From Pasteurella sp030783905 (GTDB lineage Bacteria; Pseudomonadota; Gammaproteobacteria; Enterobacterales; Pasteurellaceae), in NCBI GenBank assembly GCA_051122655.1, contig CP182107.1, forward strand, positions 930,001-994,000: DNA of 64,000 nucleotides, read 5' to 3'. Every line of letters begins with the position of its first letter. The stretch's first letter is position 1. This document shows, piece after piece, positions 35,354 to 44,283 of this stretch. The translations under genes were made by a program, and so were the position numbers. The notes under the pieces were generated by a model. The model had not been told where the DNA came from. It did not search any database and was given only the letters and a program-made list of their open reading frames with translations.

Positions 35354-36490
35354 TTAATTCGCTTTCCACTCCCCATTCACTGCCGTACCCAATACCTTGA
35401 AATCATGGGTAAAGGCGGTTAAATTGGCAATTTTGCCGACTTCAATTGAGCCTAGCTCACCGTCTACACCAATCGCTTTAGCAGGATAATAATTACACAT
35501 GCGTAATGTTTCATCCAATGGAATGCCTACTTCCTGTACCGCATTTTTCACAGATTCAATCATCGTAATAGCCGAGCCACCTAATGTACCATTGCTATCA
35601 TAGCATTTACCCTCACGCACATAGACAGTTTTGCCCACAAAAACAAAGGATTCAATATCCGCACCAGCTGCCGCAGTCGCATCAGTAACAATACATAACT
35701 TGTCACCTTTTGCTTTTTTATCAATACGCACATTACCATAATTAACATGCAAACCGTCCACAATAATGCCCGTGTAGATATCAGCATCTAAAACGGCACC
35801 GACAACCCCCATTGCGCGACCAGAACTAATTGGCGACATCGCGTTATGTAAATGTGTCGCAAAGCTCGCCCCTTTTTCAATGGCTTGTTGTGCGACCTCA
35901 TAAGTGGCATTCGAGTGTCCAAGTGAGACGACAATGCCTTTTTCAACAAAGTCTGGAATATATTGTGCCGTTGGATTTTCTGCCGCCAAGGTGATCTTCG
36001 TAATCACATCTGCATTATCACACAAGAAAGCTTTCATTTCTGGGTTTATCGCGCGAATATATTCTTCACGGTGTACCCCTTTTTTCTCGATACTCAAATA
36101 TGGTCCTTCAAAGTGTAAACCTAATGCTTGATTTTTATGCTGAGCTAAATACTCACGCATTACCTTCACCGCTTCTTTCATGCCTTCATCAGGTGACGTA
36201 ATAAAGGTTGGCAAATAACTTGTTGTACCCGATCTCAAATTAGTTTCTTGCATGATCTCTAACGTTTTGACGCTAATATCTTCATTAAACATCACTCCAC
36301 CACAACCATTTAACTGAAGATCAATAAAACCTGCGGTTAAATTATTGCCTTGTAAGTCAATTTTTTGAAGCGTCTCGGGAACCTCCTCTACAGGCACTAT
36401 TGCACTAATTTTATCACCTTCAATAATCAGTGCTTTGCCATAAAGTACGTCTTTCGCGGTATAAATTACTGCATTAATAAACGCATACAT
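35354..36490 (-). CDS. nagA: N-acetylglucosamine-6-phosphate deacetylase
   Basis: NagA removes the acetyl group from GlcNAc-6-phosphate. The 378-residue amidohydrolase has the leading LTAGFIDLQLNGCGG (a Gln replaces the first His, as in E. coli NagA), the metal ligand Glu in LHFEGPYLS, His in VSLGHSNA and THLHNAMSP, and catalytic Asp in IVTDATAAAG. It starts 12 bases after nagB ends and is co-transcribed. Confidence 0.96.
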   Translation of the reverse strand: MYAFINAVIYTAKDVLYGKALIIEGDKISAIVPVEEVPETLQKIDLQGNNLTAGFIDLQLNGCGGVMFNEDISVKTLEIMQETNLRSGTTSYLPTFITSPDEGMKEAVKVMREYLAQHKNQALGLHFEGPYLSIEKKGVHREEYIRAINPEMKAFLCDNADVITKITLAAENPTAQYIPDFVEKGIVVSLGHSNATYEVAQQAIEKGASFATHLHNAMSPISSGRAMGVVGAVLDADIYTGIIVDGLHVNYGNVRIDKKAKGDKLCIVTDATAAAGADIESFVFVGKTVYVREGKCYDSNGTLGGSAITMIESVKNAVQEVGIPLDETLRMCNYYPAKAIGVDGELGSIEVGKIANLTAFTHDFKVLGTAVNGEWKAN

Positions 36491-36502
36491 GGTCTTCTCC
36501 CT

Positions 36503-37306
36503 TTATGCCATACTACGAATTGCAGCAGCTTCTAATTCAGTAAAATATTTAACCGTTTTCACTTTAAGTTCTTGGGTGGCAGGTTCATCACATACAATAA
36601 TTGCACGACGATGCATCTGTAGCGCACTGACAGTCCATAAATGATTGATACTGCCTTCTACTGCAGCTTGTAATGCTAACCCTTTATTATAACCCGTGAC
36701 TAGAATCAACACTTCTTCCGCATCCAGTAACGTTCCCACACCAATAGTCAGTGCATATTTAGGTACTTTATTCACATCGTTATCAAAGAAACGGGAGTTG
36801 GCAATGATCGTATCTTCTGTAAGCGTTTTTATACGAGTACGAGAAGAAAGTGAAGAGGCGGGTTCATTAAAGGCGATGTGCCCATCAACGCCGACACCAC
36901 CCATGAATAAGTGAATTTTGCCATAAGACTTAATTTTATCTTCATAACGCTGACATTCAGCCTCATGATCTTCTGTATTACCATTTAAAATATTGATATT
37001 TTCTTCTTGAATATCAATATGATCAAAAAAGTTTTTATACATAAAAGAATGGTAACTTTCAGGATGTTCTTTGGGTAAATCAACATACTCATCCATATTG
37101 AAGGTCACAACATGTTTAAAGCTCACCTCACCGGCTTTATAGAGCTCAATAAGTGCTTGATAGGTTTTCAGCGGTGTGCCACCAGTAGGCAAACCCAATA
37201 CGAATGGGCGTGTTTCTGTTGGTTGAAATTGATTAATACGATCAACAATATAACGTGCGGACCATTTTGCGACTTGATCAATATTGTGTAATGGAATTAA
37301 ACGCAT
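36503..37306 (-). CDS. nagB: Glucosamine-6-phosphate deaminase
   Basis: NagB converts glucosamine-6-phosphate to fructose-6-phosphate and ammonia, feeding glycolysis. The 267-residue protein has the phosphate loop LGLPTGGTPLKTY, the catalytic Asp in NMDEYVDLP and the FMGGVGVDGHIAFNEP signature with catalytic His. It is the first gene of nagBA and is divergent from nagE across a spacer with CRP and NagC-like sites. Confidence 0.97.
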   Translation of the reverse strand: MRLIPLHNIDQVAKWSARYIVDRINQFQPTETRPFVLGLPTGGTPLKTYQALIELYKAGEVSFKHVVTFNMDEYVDLPKEHPESYHSFMYKNFFDHIDIQEENINILNGNTEDHEAECQRYEDKIKSYGKIHLFMGGVGVDGHIAFNEPASSLSSRTRIKTLTEDTIIANSRFFDNDVNKVPKYALTIGVGTLLDAEEVLILVTGYNKGLALQAAVEGSINHLWTVSALQMHRRAIIVCDEPATQELKVKTVKYFTELEAAAIRSMA

Positions 37307-37414
37307 AATGTGTTACCTCTTTTTGTATGTGAAATTACCGTGAAATCAATGATTCCCTTATCGTTAACACCATTTTGAAATATCGACATCATTTTTTTTT
37401 CCAAAATGGAGTTT

Positions 37415-37438
37415 TTATTTTTTTGCATTATAAAATAA
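37415..37438. promoter_or_regulatory. NagC/Mlc-like operator candidate
   Basis: TTATTTT and AAAATAA form a 7-bp palindrome with a 10-base centre. NagC and Mlc sites have this TTATTTT...AAAATAA outline. The region is AT-rich, so chance is possible. Confidence 0.4.
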
Positions 37439-37479
37439 GTGATTTTAAATAGCCAATAAAAATTCATACCAATGGAATA

Positions 37480-37501
37480 TTTAGTGATAAGAATCACAAA
37501 A
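37480..37501. promoter_or_regulatory. CRP-cAMP binding site candidate
   Basis: AGTGA-N6-TCACA (37483-37498) differs from the ideal TGTGA-N6-TCACA at one core base and has T/A-rich flanks. It lies between nagB and nagE and would put both units under catabolite control. Confidence 0.7.
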
Positions 37502-37612
37502 ACAACAGTTTTAATTTGCAATAGAAAATTATCAGCATATAGTTAGAGACGCTTGAGAAAACGTTTACTTTTTTTCTCAACAATATCGAGAAAAATATAA
37601 AAAGGAGTTCCT

Positions 37613-39070
37613 ATGAGCATTCTAAGTTACTTACAAAGAATTGGGCAAGCATTAATGGTGCCTGTTGCCGCACTCCCTGCTGCCGCTATCTTAATGGGTA
37701 TTGGTTACTGGATTGATCCGAATGGCTGGGGAGGCGAAAGTCAGCTTGCAGCCTTCCTGATCAAGTCTGGTGCCGCCATTATTGATAATATGGCAATTCT
37801 GTTTGCTGTTGGTGTGGCATTTGGTATGTCTAAAGATAAACATGGTTCAGCCGCACTTTCAGGCTTAGTGGGCTTTTTAGTGGTCACCACCTTACTGTCA
37901 CCAGGCGCTGTCGCACAATTACAAGGTATTGCAGCGGATCAAGTGCCTGCCGCCTTTGGCAAAATTAACAACCAATTTATTGGGATTTTAGTTGGGGTTA
38001 TTTCTGCTGAATTATATAACCGTTTCCATCAAGTGGAATTACCTCCTGCATTAGCCTTTTTCAGTGGTAAACGCTTAGTCCCTATCGTGACCTCTGTTGT
38101 GATGATCATTGTATCTTTCATCCTCATGTACTTATGGCCGATGATTTTTAACGGGTTAGTTGGCTTTGGTAAATCCATCACAGATATTGGCGCAACTGGT
38201 GCGGGAATCTATGGTTTCTTAAACCGCTTGTTAATCCCTGTTGGGTTGCACCATGCGTTAAACTCTGTGTTCTGGTTCAACGTGGCAGGCATCAACGATA
38301 TTCCTAACTTCTTAGGTGGTGCACAATCTCTTGCAAATGGCACCGCTGTATTGGGTGTCACTGGTATGTATCAAGCAGGGTTCTTCCCAGTCATGATGTT
38401 TGGTTTACCGGCAGCGGCATTAGCCATTTATCATAGTGCAAAACCAGGCAAAAAAGCGCAGGTCGCTTCATTAATGATTGCCGCATCATTAGCGTCATTC
38501 TTTACTGGGGTCACCGAGCCATTAGAGTTTGCGTTCATGTTTGTTGCCCCTGTCTTATATGTTATTCACGCCTTATTAACTGGTTTATCTGTCTTTATTG
38601 CCGCCTCAATGCAATGGATGGCAGGTTTCGGTTTCAGTGCAGGTTTCGTGGATATGGTACTTTCTTCACAAAACCCTCTTGCTAAAGATTGGTACATGTT
38701 ACTCGTGCAAGGGGTTGTATTCGGTGTGATTTACTATGTTATCTTCCGTGCGACAATCAAAGCATTCAATTTAAAAACGCCTGGTCGTGAAGAAGAGGAG
38801 GTAGAAATTAGTGTGAAAAGAGATGCCTCTCGTGAAGAACGCGCCGCTCACTTTATTGTTGCATTAGGTGGTAAAGACAACTTCCAATCTATCGATGCTT
38901 GTATTACTCGCTTACGCTTAACATTAGTTGATCGTAGCAAAGTGAATGAAGAACAGTTAAAAACGCTAGGCTCAAAAGGGAATGTCAAATTAGGTGATAA
39001 TGGTTTACAAGTGATTCTTGGACCTGAAGCCGAACTAGTCGCAGACGCAATGAAACAACAAATCAAATAA
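37613..39070 (+). CDS. nagE: PTS N-acetylglucosamine transporter, EIICB component
   Basis: NagE imports and phosphorylates N-acetylglucosamine. The 485-residue protein contains the EIIC membrane domain (about 1-370, with PVGLHHALNSVFWFN) and the C-terminal EIIB domain with the phosphorylated Cys in SIDACITRLRL. The EIIA domain present in E. coli NagE is absent: the frame ends after LVADAMKQQIK. Phosphate therefore probably comes from Crr (62103-62603), whose EIIA-Glc fold is interchangeable in such systems. The gene lies divergent to nagBA. Confidence 0.93.
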   Translation: MSILSYLQRIGQALMVPVAALPAAAILMGIGYWIDPNGWGGESQLAAFLIKSGAAIIDNMAILFAVGVAFGMSKDKHGSAALSGLVGFLVVTTLLSPGAVAQLQGIAADQVPAAFGKINNQFIGILVGVISAELYNRFHQVELPPALAFFSGKRLVPIVTSVVMIIVSFILMYLWPMIFNGLVGFGKSITDIGATGAGIYGFLNRLLIPVGLHHALNSVFWFNVAGINDIPNFLGGAQSLANGTAVLGVTGMYQAGFFPVMMFGLPAAALAIYHSAKPGKKAQVASLMIAASLASFFTGVTEPLEFAFMFVAPVLYVIHALLTGLSVFIAASMQWMAGFGFSAGFVDMVLSSQNPLAKDWYMLLVQGVVFGVIYYVIFRATIKAFNLKTPGREEEEVEISVKRDASREERAAHFIVALGGKDNFQSIDACITRLRLTLVDRSKVNEEQLKTLGSKGNVKLGDNGLQVILGPEAELVADAMKQQIK

Positions 39071-39087
39071 TACATTCACTTAAAACG

Positions 39088-39118
39088 AAGGGCGAAAATC
39101 ATCATTTTCGCCCTTTTC
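39088..39118 (+). terminator. Terminator after nagE
   Basis: A 12-bp perfect stem AAGGGCGAAAAT/ATTTTCGCCCTT (39088-39099 with 39104-39115) continues into a T run, 17 bases past the nagE stop. Confidence 0.88.
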
Positions 39119-39144
39119 GCTTTTTGAAATACACGCCAGTTTCT

Positions 39145-41100
39145 CTACATTGACCCTGACTTGCTCAAATTTTGCTTTTCCTCTAACGCTTCCCAACGTG
39201 CAAAAGCCTCTTCTAACGCTTGCTCCGCTTGTGCTAAGGCATGTAATTTTGTAGCCGTATATTCATGCGCTTGTTGAAAAAACTCACGCCCTGCAATTTC
39301 GGTTTGCAAGGAATGGATTTCCGCTTCTAACGTTTCCAAACGCTGAGGTAATTGTTCTAATTCACGTTGTTCTTTATAAGTCAGTTTGACTGCTTTGGTT
39401 TGAGCTTTGCTGTTATTTGAAACATGCTTGCTTTCAACCGCACTTTCTCCAACAGGCACTTTTTTCTGTTTTAGCGCTTCTTGTTCGACTTTATGCGCAA
39501 AATAGTTAGCTTGTTGTTGCTTCGCATCATGGAAACCACCAACATATTCGTTCAGTTGCCCTTCGCCTTCAAACATAATACATTCTGTGGCGGTATTGTC
39601 GATAAACTGACGATCGTGACTGACGATTAATAACGTACCTTGATAGTCTGTTAAAATTTCTTCAAGCAATTCGAGTGTTTCAACATCAAGATCATTGGTT
39701 GGCTCATCCAGAATCAATAAATTATTTGGTTTCAATAATAATTTTGCTAAGAGTAAGCGGTTTCTTTCCCCTCCTGACAAGGCTTTGACAGGTGTCATTG
39801 CCCGTTTGGGTGGAAATAAGAAATCTTGTAAATACCCCAATACATGACGTTTGATGCCGTTCACTTCAATATCTTGTTTACCATCAGCAACATTATCCAT
39901 CACTGTTTTTTCAGGATCGAGATCAGCACGATATTGATCAAAATAAGCAATATCCAGTTTTGTGCCACAACGTACGCTACCTGAGGTTGGTTGGATTTCA
40001 CCCAATAATAATTTGATAAAGGTGGTTTTACCGCAACCATTTGGCCCCACTAACGCAATCTTATCGCCACGTAGAATGGTGCTACTAAAATCTTTCAATA
40101 GGGTTTTACCTGCCACTTGATAACTGACATTGTCTAGCTCAAACACAATTTTGCCAGAGCGGCTAGAGGTATCAATTTGTAATTTGGCAGTACCAAGTAC
40201 TTCTCGACGTTGACGATGTGTTTCACGCAAAGCCTTTAACGCTCGGACACGTCCTTCATTACGGGTTCTGCGCGCTTTAATTCCTTGTCGAATCCACACT
40301 TCTTCTTGCGCTAACTTTTTATCAAATAAGTCATTTTGTAAGGCTTCGATACGTAGGTTTTCTTCTTTCGTACTAAGATAAAGATCATAGTCGCCTGGAT
40401 AAGAGACTAATTTGCCTCGGTCTAAATCCACAATACGGGTCGCCATTTTGCGAATAAAAGAGCGGTCATGTGAAATAAAAATAATACTGCCTGAAAAACC
40501 AAGTAAAAAGGTTTCGAGCCATTCAATGGCCTCCACATCCAAATGGTTCGTCGGTTCATCTAATAACAACACATCGGGATCACAGACTAACGCCCGGGCT
40601 AATGCCGCCTTACGTAGCCAACCACCTGATAATTCGGATAACAAAGTATCTGGATGTAATGATAATGTGGCTAAGACATCTTTAATTTTACTCTCAAAAC
40701 GCCATCCATCTGCGAGATCCAACTTGGCTTGCACTTGTGCAAGCTGGTTTAAAATGGTTTCACTGCAGTCTTGTTCTAATAATAAAGAGATACGGTGATA
40801 GTCTTTTAACAAATCCGCTAAATGTTCAATCCCTTCTGCCACATAATCAAATACGTTGCCACTGGCATGACGTGGTGGATCTTGTTCTAAACGAGAAACG
40901 ATAATATCTTTTTCAAACTGTAAACGACCGTCATCCATCATGACGTCACCAGCCAAAATTTTCATTAGCGTGGATTTACCCGCGCCATTACGTCCAACTA
41001 AACACACTCGCTCACCTGCTTCAATATGTAAGTCGGTATGATCTAATAAAGGATGATCACTAAAGGAAAGATATCCATTGGTGAGGGAAACTAGTGCCAT
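39145..41100 (-). CDS. uup: ABC-F ATPase Uup
   Basis: Uup is a soluble ABC-F protein acting on ribosomes and on genome stability (precise excision of transposons). The 651-residue protein has two ATPase cassettes: Walker A GRNGAGKST and GPNGCGKTT, signatures LSGGWLRKA and LSGGERNRL, and Walker B LLLDEPTNHLD and LILDEPTNDLD. A charged C-terminal coiled coil (after about residue 560) is the Uup DNA-binding tail. An uptake core sits in the linker at 39437. It follows dgt on the same strand with a 110-base gap. Confidence 0.94.
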   Translation of the reverse strand: MALVSLTNGYLSFSDHPLLDHTDLHIEAGERVCLVGRNGAGKSTLMKILAGDVMMDDGRLQFEKDIIVSRLEQDPPRHASGNVFDYVAEGIEHLADLLKDYHRISLLLEQDCSETILNQLAQVQAKLDLADGWRFESKIKDVLATLSLHPDTLLSELSGGWLRKAALARALVCDPDVLLLDEPTNHLDVEAIEWLETFLLGFSGSIIFISHDRSFIRKMATRIVDLDRGKLVSYPGDYDLYLSTKEENLRIEALQNDLFDKKLAQEEVWIRQGIKARRTRNEGRVRALKALRETHRQRREVLGTAKLQIDTSSRSGKIVFELDNVSYQVAGKTLLKDFSSTILRGDKIALVGPNGCGKTTFIKLLLGEIQPTSGSVRCGTKLDIAYFDQYRADLDPEKTVMDNVADGKQDIEVNGIKRHVLGYLQDFLFPPKRAMTPVKALSGGERNRLLLAKLLLKPNNLLILDEPTNDLDVETLELLEEILTDYQGTLLIVSHDRQFIDNTATECIMFEGEGQLNEYVGGFHDAKQQQANYFAHKVEQEALKQKKVPVGESAVESKHVSNNSKAQTKAVKLTYKEQRELEQLPQRLETLEAEIHSLQTEIAGREFFQQAHEYTATKLHALAQAEQALEEAFARWEALEEKQNLSKSGSM

Positions 41101-41210
41101 AATGCCTCTTGGTTAAAATACGTTTTTATTAAAATAAGGAAAAAGGTTTTCAGTATCGCTATAAATCATTACGTCTAGACTGTCGTTGTTCAACAACACA
41201 GGAAGGCGCA

Positions 41211-42563
41211 TTATAATTGTTGATAAACCCGCAATGCATAAGCATCGGACATACCGGCCATATAATCACAAATCACCCGTTTTTTCCCCTTCTCTGGCGC
41301 ATGTTGCCAACGTTTCGCCGTGTTACGTGGTAGTAAACGTTCGGGATCAGATTCAAAAATTTGGAACATTTCCGTTAAGATACGTTGCCCTTTGTACTCA
41401 ATCCGTTGTGTTTCAACGTTTAAAATCACATGATCTCGCACAAACGCTTTGAAAATTTGTAATACCGCTTCTACTTCTGCGGGTAATTGTGCATTGTAAC
41501 GGAGTAAAGGTTCATCAAAATCGGCTGTTAATGTCCAACGCACGCTAGTAATAAAATAATTGACGAGCGCCCCGATGGCATTTTTGCGTAAATAATGTTG
41601 ATCAGAAAACAGCTTGTCTGTGATGGCGTCAATATGTTTTTGGATCCACTCCGATGGGCAATGTTTCAAGGCAGTCAGTGCGCTTTGCCATTGATGTAAA
41701 TTCACCATCCCGACTACAATAGCATCTTCCAAATCATGCACACCATAAGCAATATCATCGGCTAATTCCATGAGACTACAATCTAATGATTTAAATTTCG
41801 TTTTCAAAATTTGCGTAGCATCCGACCGCACTTGTTTAAATTGTCCAAATAACTCACGATCATTGACCGACAATGGCTCAAGCAACCACTCAAACATCAA
41901 CACATCATCCCGAAATATTCCTTTTCCGGGACGCCAACCGTTCATCTTGACATAACGTGAATTCGCATTCGGATCAGAGGGAAGCTCGGCATATTGTGCG
42001 GAGGAAACATCTAAAATCGTTGGGTATTTAACAATGCCCAAAAGGGTACGGCGGGTTAAATTCATCCCTGCATTTGGCGTATAAGGCTCTAATTTGGTGA
42101 GTAAACGGAAGGTCTGCGCGTTACCTTCAAATCCCCCGTGTTCTCGCATCATATAATTCAATGCCACTTCCCCACCGTGACCAAAAGGCGGATGACCAAT
42201 ATCATGGGCAAAGCATAAACTTTCAATCAGATCATTACTTGGTAGCAAGGCTTTGAGTGTTTTTTGTAATTCCGCCTTATCTTGTTGCGTTTGTTGCGCT
42301 AAGGTTGTAAATGCCTCACTAAAACGCATTTGTGCCACCAAACTACTGCCAATTTGTGCCACTTCTAAGGAGTGTGTCAAACGCGTGCGATAAAAATCAT
42401 TTTCACCCACAGCATGAATTTGTGTTTTCGCTTGTAAACAACGGAATGCGGCTGAATGCAAAATACGCCCACGGTCCCGACGGAAAGGTGGACGATGATC
42501 TTTTTCACGCGGTTTATCCGCAATAAAGCGTGATTGCCAAATGGGATCGAATTGATTACTCAT
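41211..42563 (-). CDS. dgt: Deoxyguanosinetriphosphate triphosphohydrolase-like protein
   Basis: This HD-domain phosphohydrolase of the dGTPase family removes triphosphate from dNTPs. The chosen start at 42563 (MSNQFDPIWQSRF) lies one base after the lrgB stop and gives 450 residues; the upstream frame to 42608 lies inside lrgB. Motifs are RTRLTHSLEVAQIG and CFAHDIGHPPFGHGGE (the HD pair) plus ELADDIAYGVHDLEDA. The length places it in the longer dGTPase-like subgroup rather than with short phosphohydrolases. No strong ribosome-binding site is seen, so coupling to lrgB translation is likely. Confidence 0.9.
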   Translation of the reverse strand: MSNQFDPIWQSRFIADKPREKDHRPPFRRDRGRILHSAAFRCLQAKTQIHAVGENDFYRTRLTHSLEVAQIGSSLVAQMRFSEAFTTLAQQTQQDKAELQKTLKALLPSNDLIESLCFAHDIGHPPFGHGGEVALNYMMREHGGFEGNAQTFRLLTKLEPYTPNAGMNLTRRTLLGIVKYPTILDVSSAQYAELPSDPNANSRYVKMNGWRPGKGIFRDDVLMFEWLLEPLSVNDRELFGQFKQVRSDATQILKTKFKSLDCSLMELADDIAYGVHDLEDAIVVGMVNLHQWQSALTALKHCPSEWIQKHIDAITDKLFSDQHYLRKNAIGALVNYFITSVRWTLTADFDEPLLRYNAQLPAEVEAVLQIFKAFVRDHVILNVETQRIEYKGQRILTEMFQIFESDPERLLPRNTAKRWQHAPEKGKKRVICDYMAGMSDAYALRVYQQL

Positions 42564-42564
42564 A

Positions 42565-43263
42565 CTATGCCATAATGAAATAAATGATTTTAAAGGTGAT
42601 CGGTGCAAGAATAGAGGTCATAATGCCACATAATACGAGGGCAATGGAACTATAACTACCGGCTTTTTGATCACTCTCCATACAGGTTACCGTACCTAAG
42701 GCATGGGAAATCGCCCCGATCGCTAATCCGCGAGCCTCTGCATGTTTGATGTTTAATTTTTTTAACGTCAGCAAACCTAACACAGACCCTTGTAACCCCG
42801 CGATGATCACGCCAACTGCGGCAATAGACGGAATTCCACCTAAGCCCTCAGATACCGCCATTGCAATAGGGGTCGTAACTGACTTAGGCAACACGGTCGC
42901 CACCATTTCTGGTGTGGCACCTAAGTATAAAGCCAAACCCGCACCTGAAAGCATAGAAAGCAATGAAGCCAAACCAGTTGTCAACAAAATATTTTTCCAA
43001 TAACGACTAATTTGGTGGAGCTGTTCATATAATGGCACGGCGAGTGCTACAATACTGATCCCTAATAAATTATTCAAAGGGGCATTGCCTTGTAAATAAT
43101 CATCATAAGGGATATTTATTGTTAACAACACCACCACTAATAATGTGACGGTTAAAACAAATGAATTAAATAAAATCGATTTCCAACGTTGGCTGATTTT
43201 TACTGCGACCGCAAAAGCCAGCAATGTTAAAACAGAATACCCATAAAGACTCCAGTTCATCAT
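42565..43263 (-). CDS. lrgB: LrgB/CidB-family inner-membrane protein
   Basis: This 232-residue protein with about seven membrane segments shows LrgB features (VLPKSVTTPIAMAVSEGLGG, then GAISHALGT). LrgB partners LrgA; the pair resembles holin-antiholin modules, and in some bacteria they act in pyruvate or glycolate movement. It overlaps lrgA by four bases. The physiological role in this organism is not established. Confidence 0.92.
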   Translation of the reverse strand: MMNWSLYGYSVLTLLAFAVAVKISQRWKSILFNSFVLTVTLLVVVLLTINIPYDDYLQGNAPLNNLLGISIVALAVPLYEQLHQISRYWKNILLTTGLASLLSMLSGAGLALYLGATPEMVATVLPKSVTTPIAMAVSEGLGGIPSIAAVGVIIAGLQGSVLGLLTLKKLNIKHAEARGLAIGAISHALGTVTCMESDQKAGSYSSIALVLCGIMTSILAPITFKIIYFIMA

Positions 43264-43670
43264 GCTTTCTCCGCTTGTTTTCTAGCGACTTTTTTACGTA
43301 GGTGGGAAAAAGAGCTTAAGGAAAATAAGTAATCAGACAGTAAACCGATAACAATCAAGGTCAAAAAAGTGCTTAATATATTAGGTAATAACAAGACTTT
43401 CATTTGTCCAAACAATACGTCCGCATATTTTATTACGCCAACACTGACAGGGACGAATAATAGTGCCATATAACGAATTAATAAACTGGCTGAAAATAAT
43501 ACCCAGTCTAACTTAATTAGCCTAAACGTTAACCCCAAAAATAATAGTAACAATCCCCAAATACTGGCAGGAATACCAATATTAAGATGGTGTGCAATCC
43601 ACTCACCGATAAATAACATTAAATACAAAATTCCCAATGAACGGGCTAAATCAAACATTTTCCGAGTCAT
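43260..43670 (-). CDS. lrgA: LrgA/CidA-family inner-membrane protein
   Basis: The start at 43670 (MTRKMFDLARSLGIL) has GGAG upstream and gives 136 residues with four membrane segments. The family pattern is GIPASIWGLLLLFLGL and PVSVGVIKYADVL. It forms an operon with lrgB and dgt. The longer frame to 43739 adds 23 residues without family support. Confidence 0.9.
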   Translation of the reverse strand: MTRKMFDLARSLGILYLMLFIGEWIAHHLNIGIPASIWGLLLLFLGLTFRLIKLDWVLFSASLLIRYMALLFVPVSVGVIKYADVLFGQMKVLLLPNILSTFLTLIVIGLLSDYLFSLSSFSHLRKKVARKQAEKA

Positions 43671-43772
43671 TTTTACTCCATCGTTGTTGACAATAACACA
43701 CATTGTCTTAATAAAAATGAGGGAATATTTTACTCCCATTTTGTCTCTTTTGTTAGTTTTTAGGTAGAATAT

Positions 43773-44282
43773 ATGCGTTTTATAAGGATTTTTCGTCGTA
43801 TGTATAAAAAATTAGCCATTATGGCATTGTGTTGTCTATGCTTCACAGATTGCAGTCAAGCCAGTCGTTCCGTGTCTTGCCAAGTCATCACGATTACGGA
43901 TGGGGATAGTTTGACGTGCTTATTAAAAAATAAGAAACCGCTTCATGTTCGCTTGGCGGACATTGATGCACCAGAAAAAAATCAACCCTTTGGCAACAAA
44001 GCCAAACAATTTTTAGCCAAGCTAGTCTATCAAAAGTCGGTACAATTGCGCATTTTAGGCAATGACCCCTACCAACGCACTTTAGCCGTTGTTTATAATG
44101 CACAACATGAAAATATCAATATCAACATGGTCAAATCGGGGATGGCTTGGGCATATACTCGTTATAATCGTGATCCGATGTATTTAAACGCGCAGAAACA
44201 AGCGATGAAAGCCCGCCTTGGTTTGTGGCAAGATGCGCACCCCATTCCACCAGAACAATGGCGTAGAAAAAAGAGAAAATAA
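43773..44282 (+). CDS. Secreted thermonuclease-like endonuclease (SNase fold)
   Basis: This 169-residue protein belongs to the staphylococcal nuclease family. The key residues are present: Arg and Asp in HVRLADIDAPEK, Glu in the same loop, and Arg in DPYQRTLAVVY. A hydrophobic N-terminus with cysteines (LAIMALCCLCFTDC) acts as a signal peptide, possibly a lipoprotein signal, so the enzyme is likely periplasmic or membrane-anchored. It may degrade extracellular DNA or RNA. The csdA start lies just two bases past its stop codon. Confidence 0.85.
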   Translation: MRFIRIFRRMYKKLAIMALCCLCFTDCSQASRSVSCQVITITDGDSLTCLLKNKKPLHVRLADIDAPEKNQPFGNKAKQFLAKLVYQKSVQLRILGNDPYQRTLAVVYNAQHENININMVKSGMAWAYTRYNRDPMYLNAQKQAMKARLGLWQDAHPIPPEQWRRKKRK

Positions 44283-44283
44283 G

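Larger units (their letters stand above)
37307..37612. other. Divergent nagB-nagE regulatory spacer
   Basis: This 306-base AT-rich region holds promoters for nagBA and nagE, with a CRP-like site at 37480-37501 and a NagC-like palindrome at 37415-37438. No gene is present. Confidence 0.6.
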
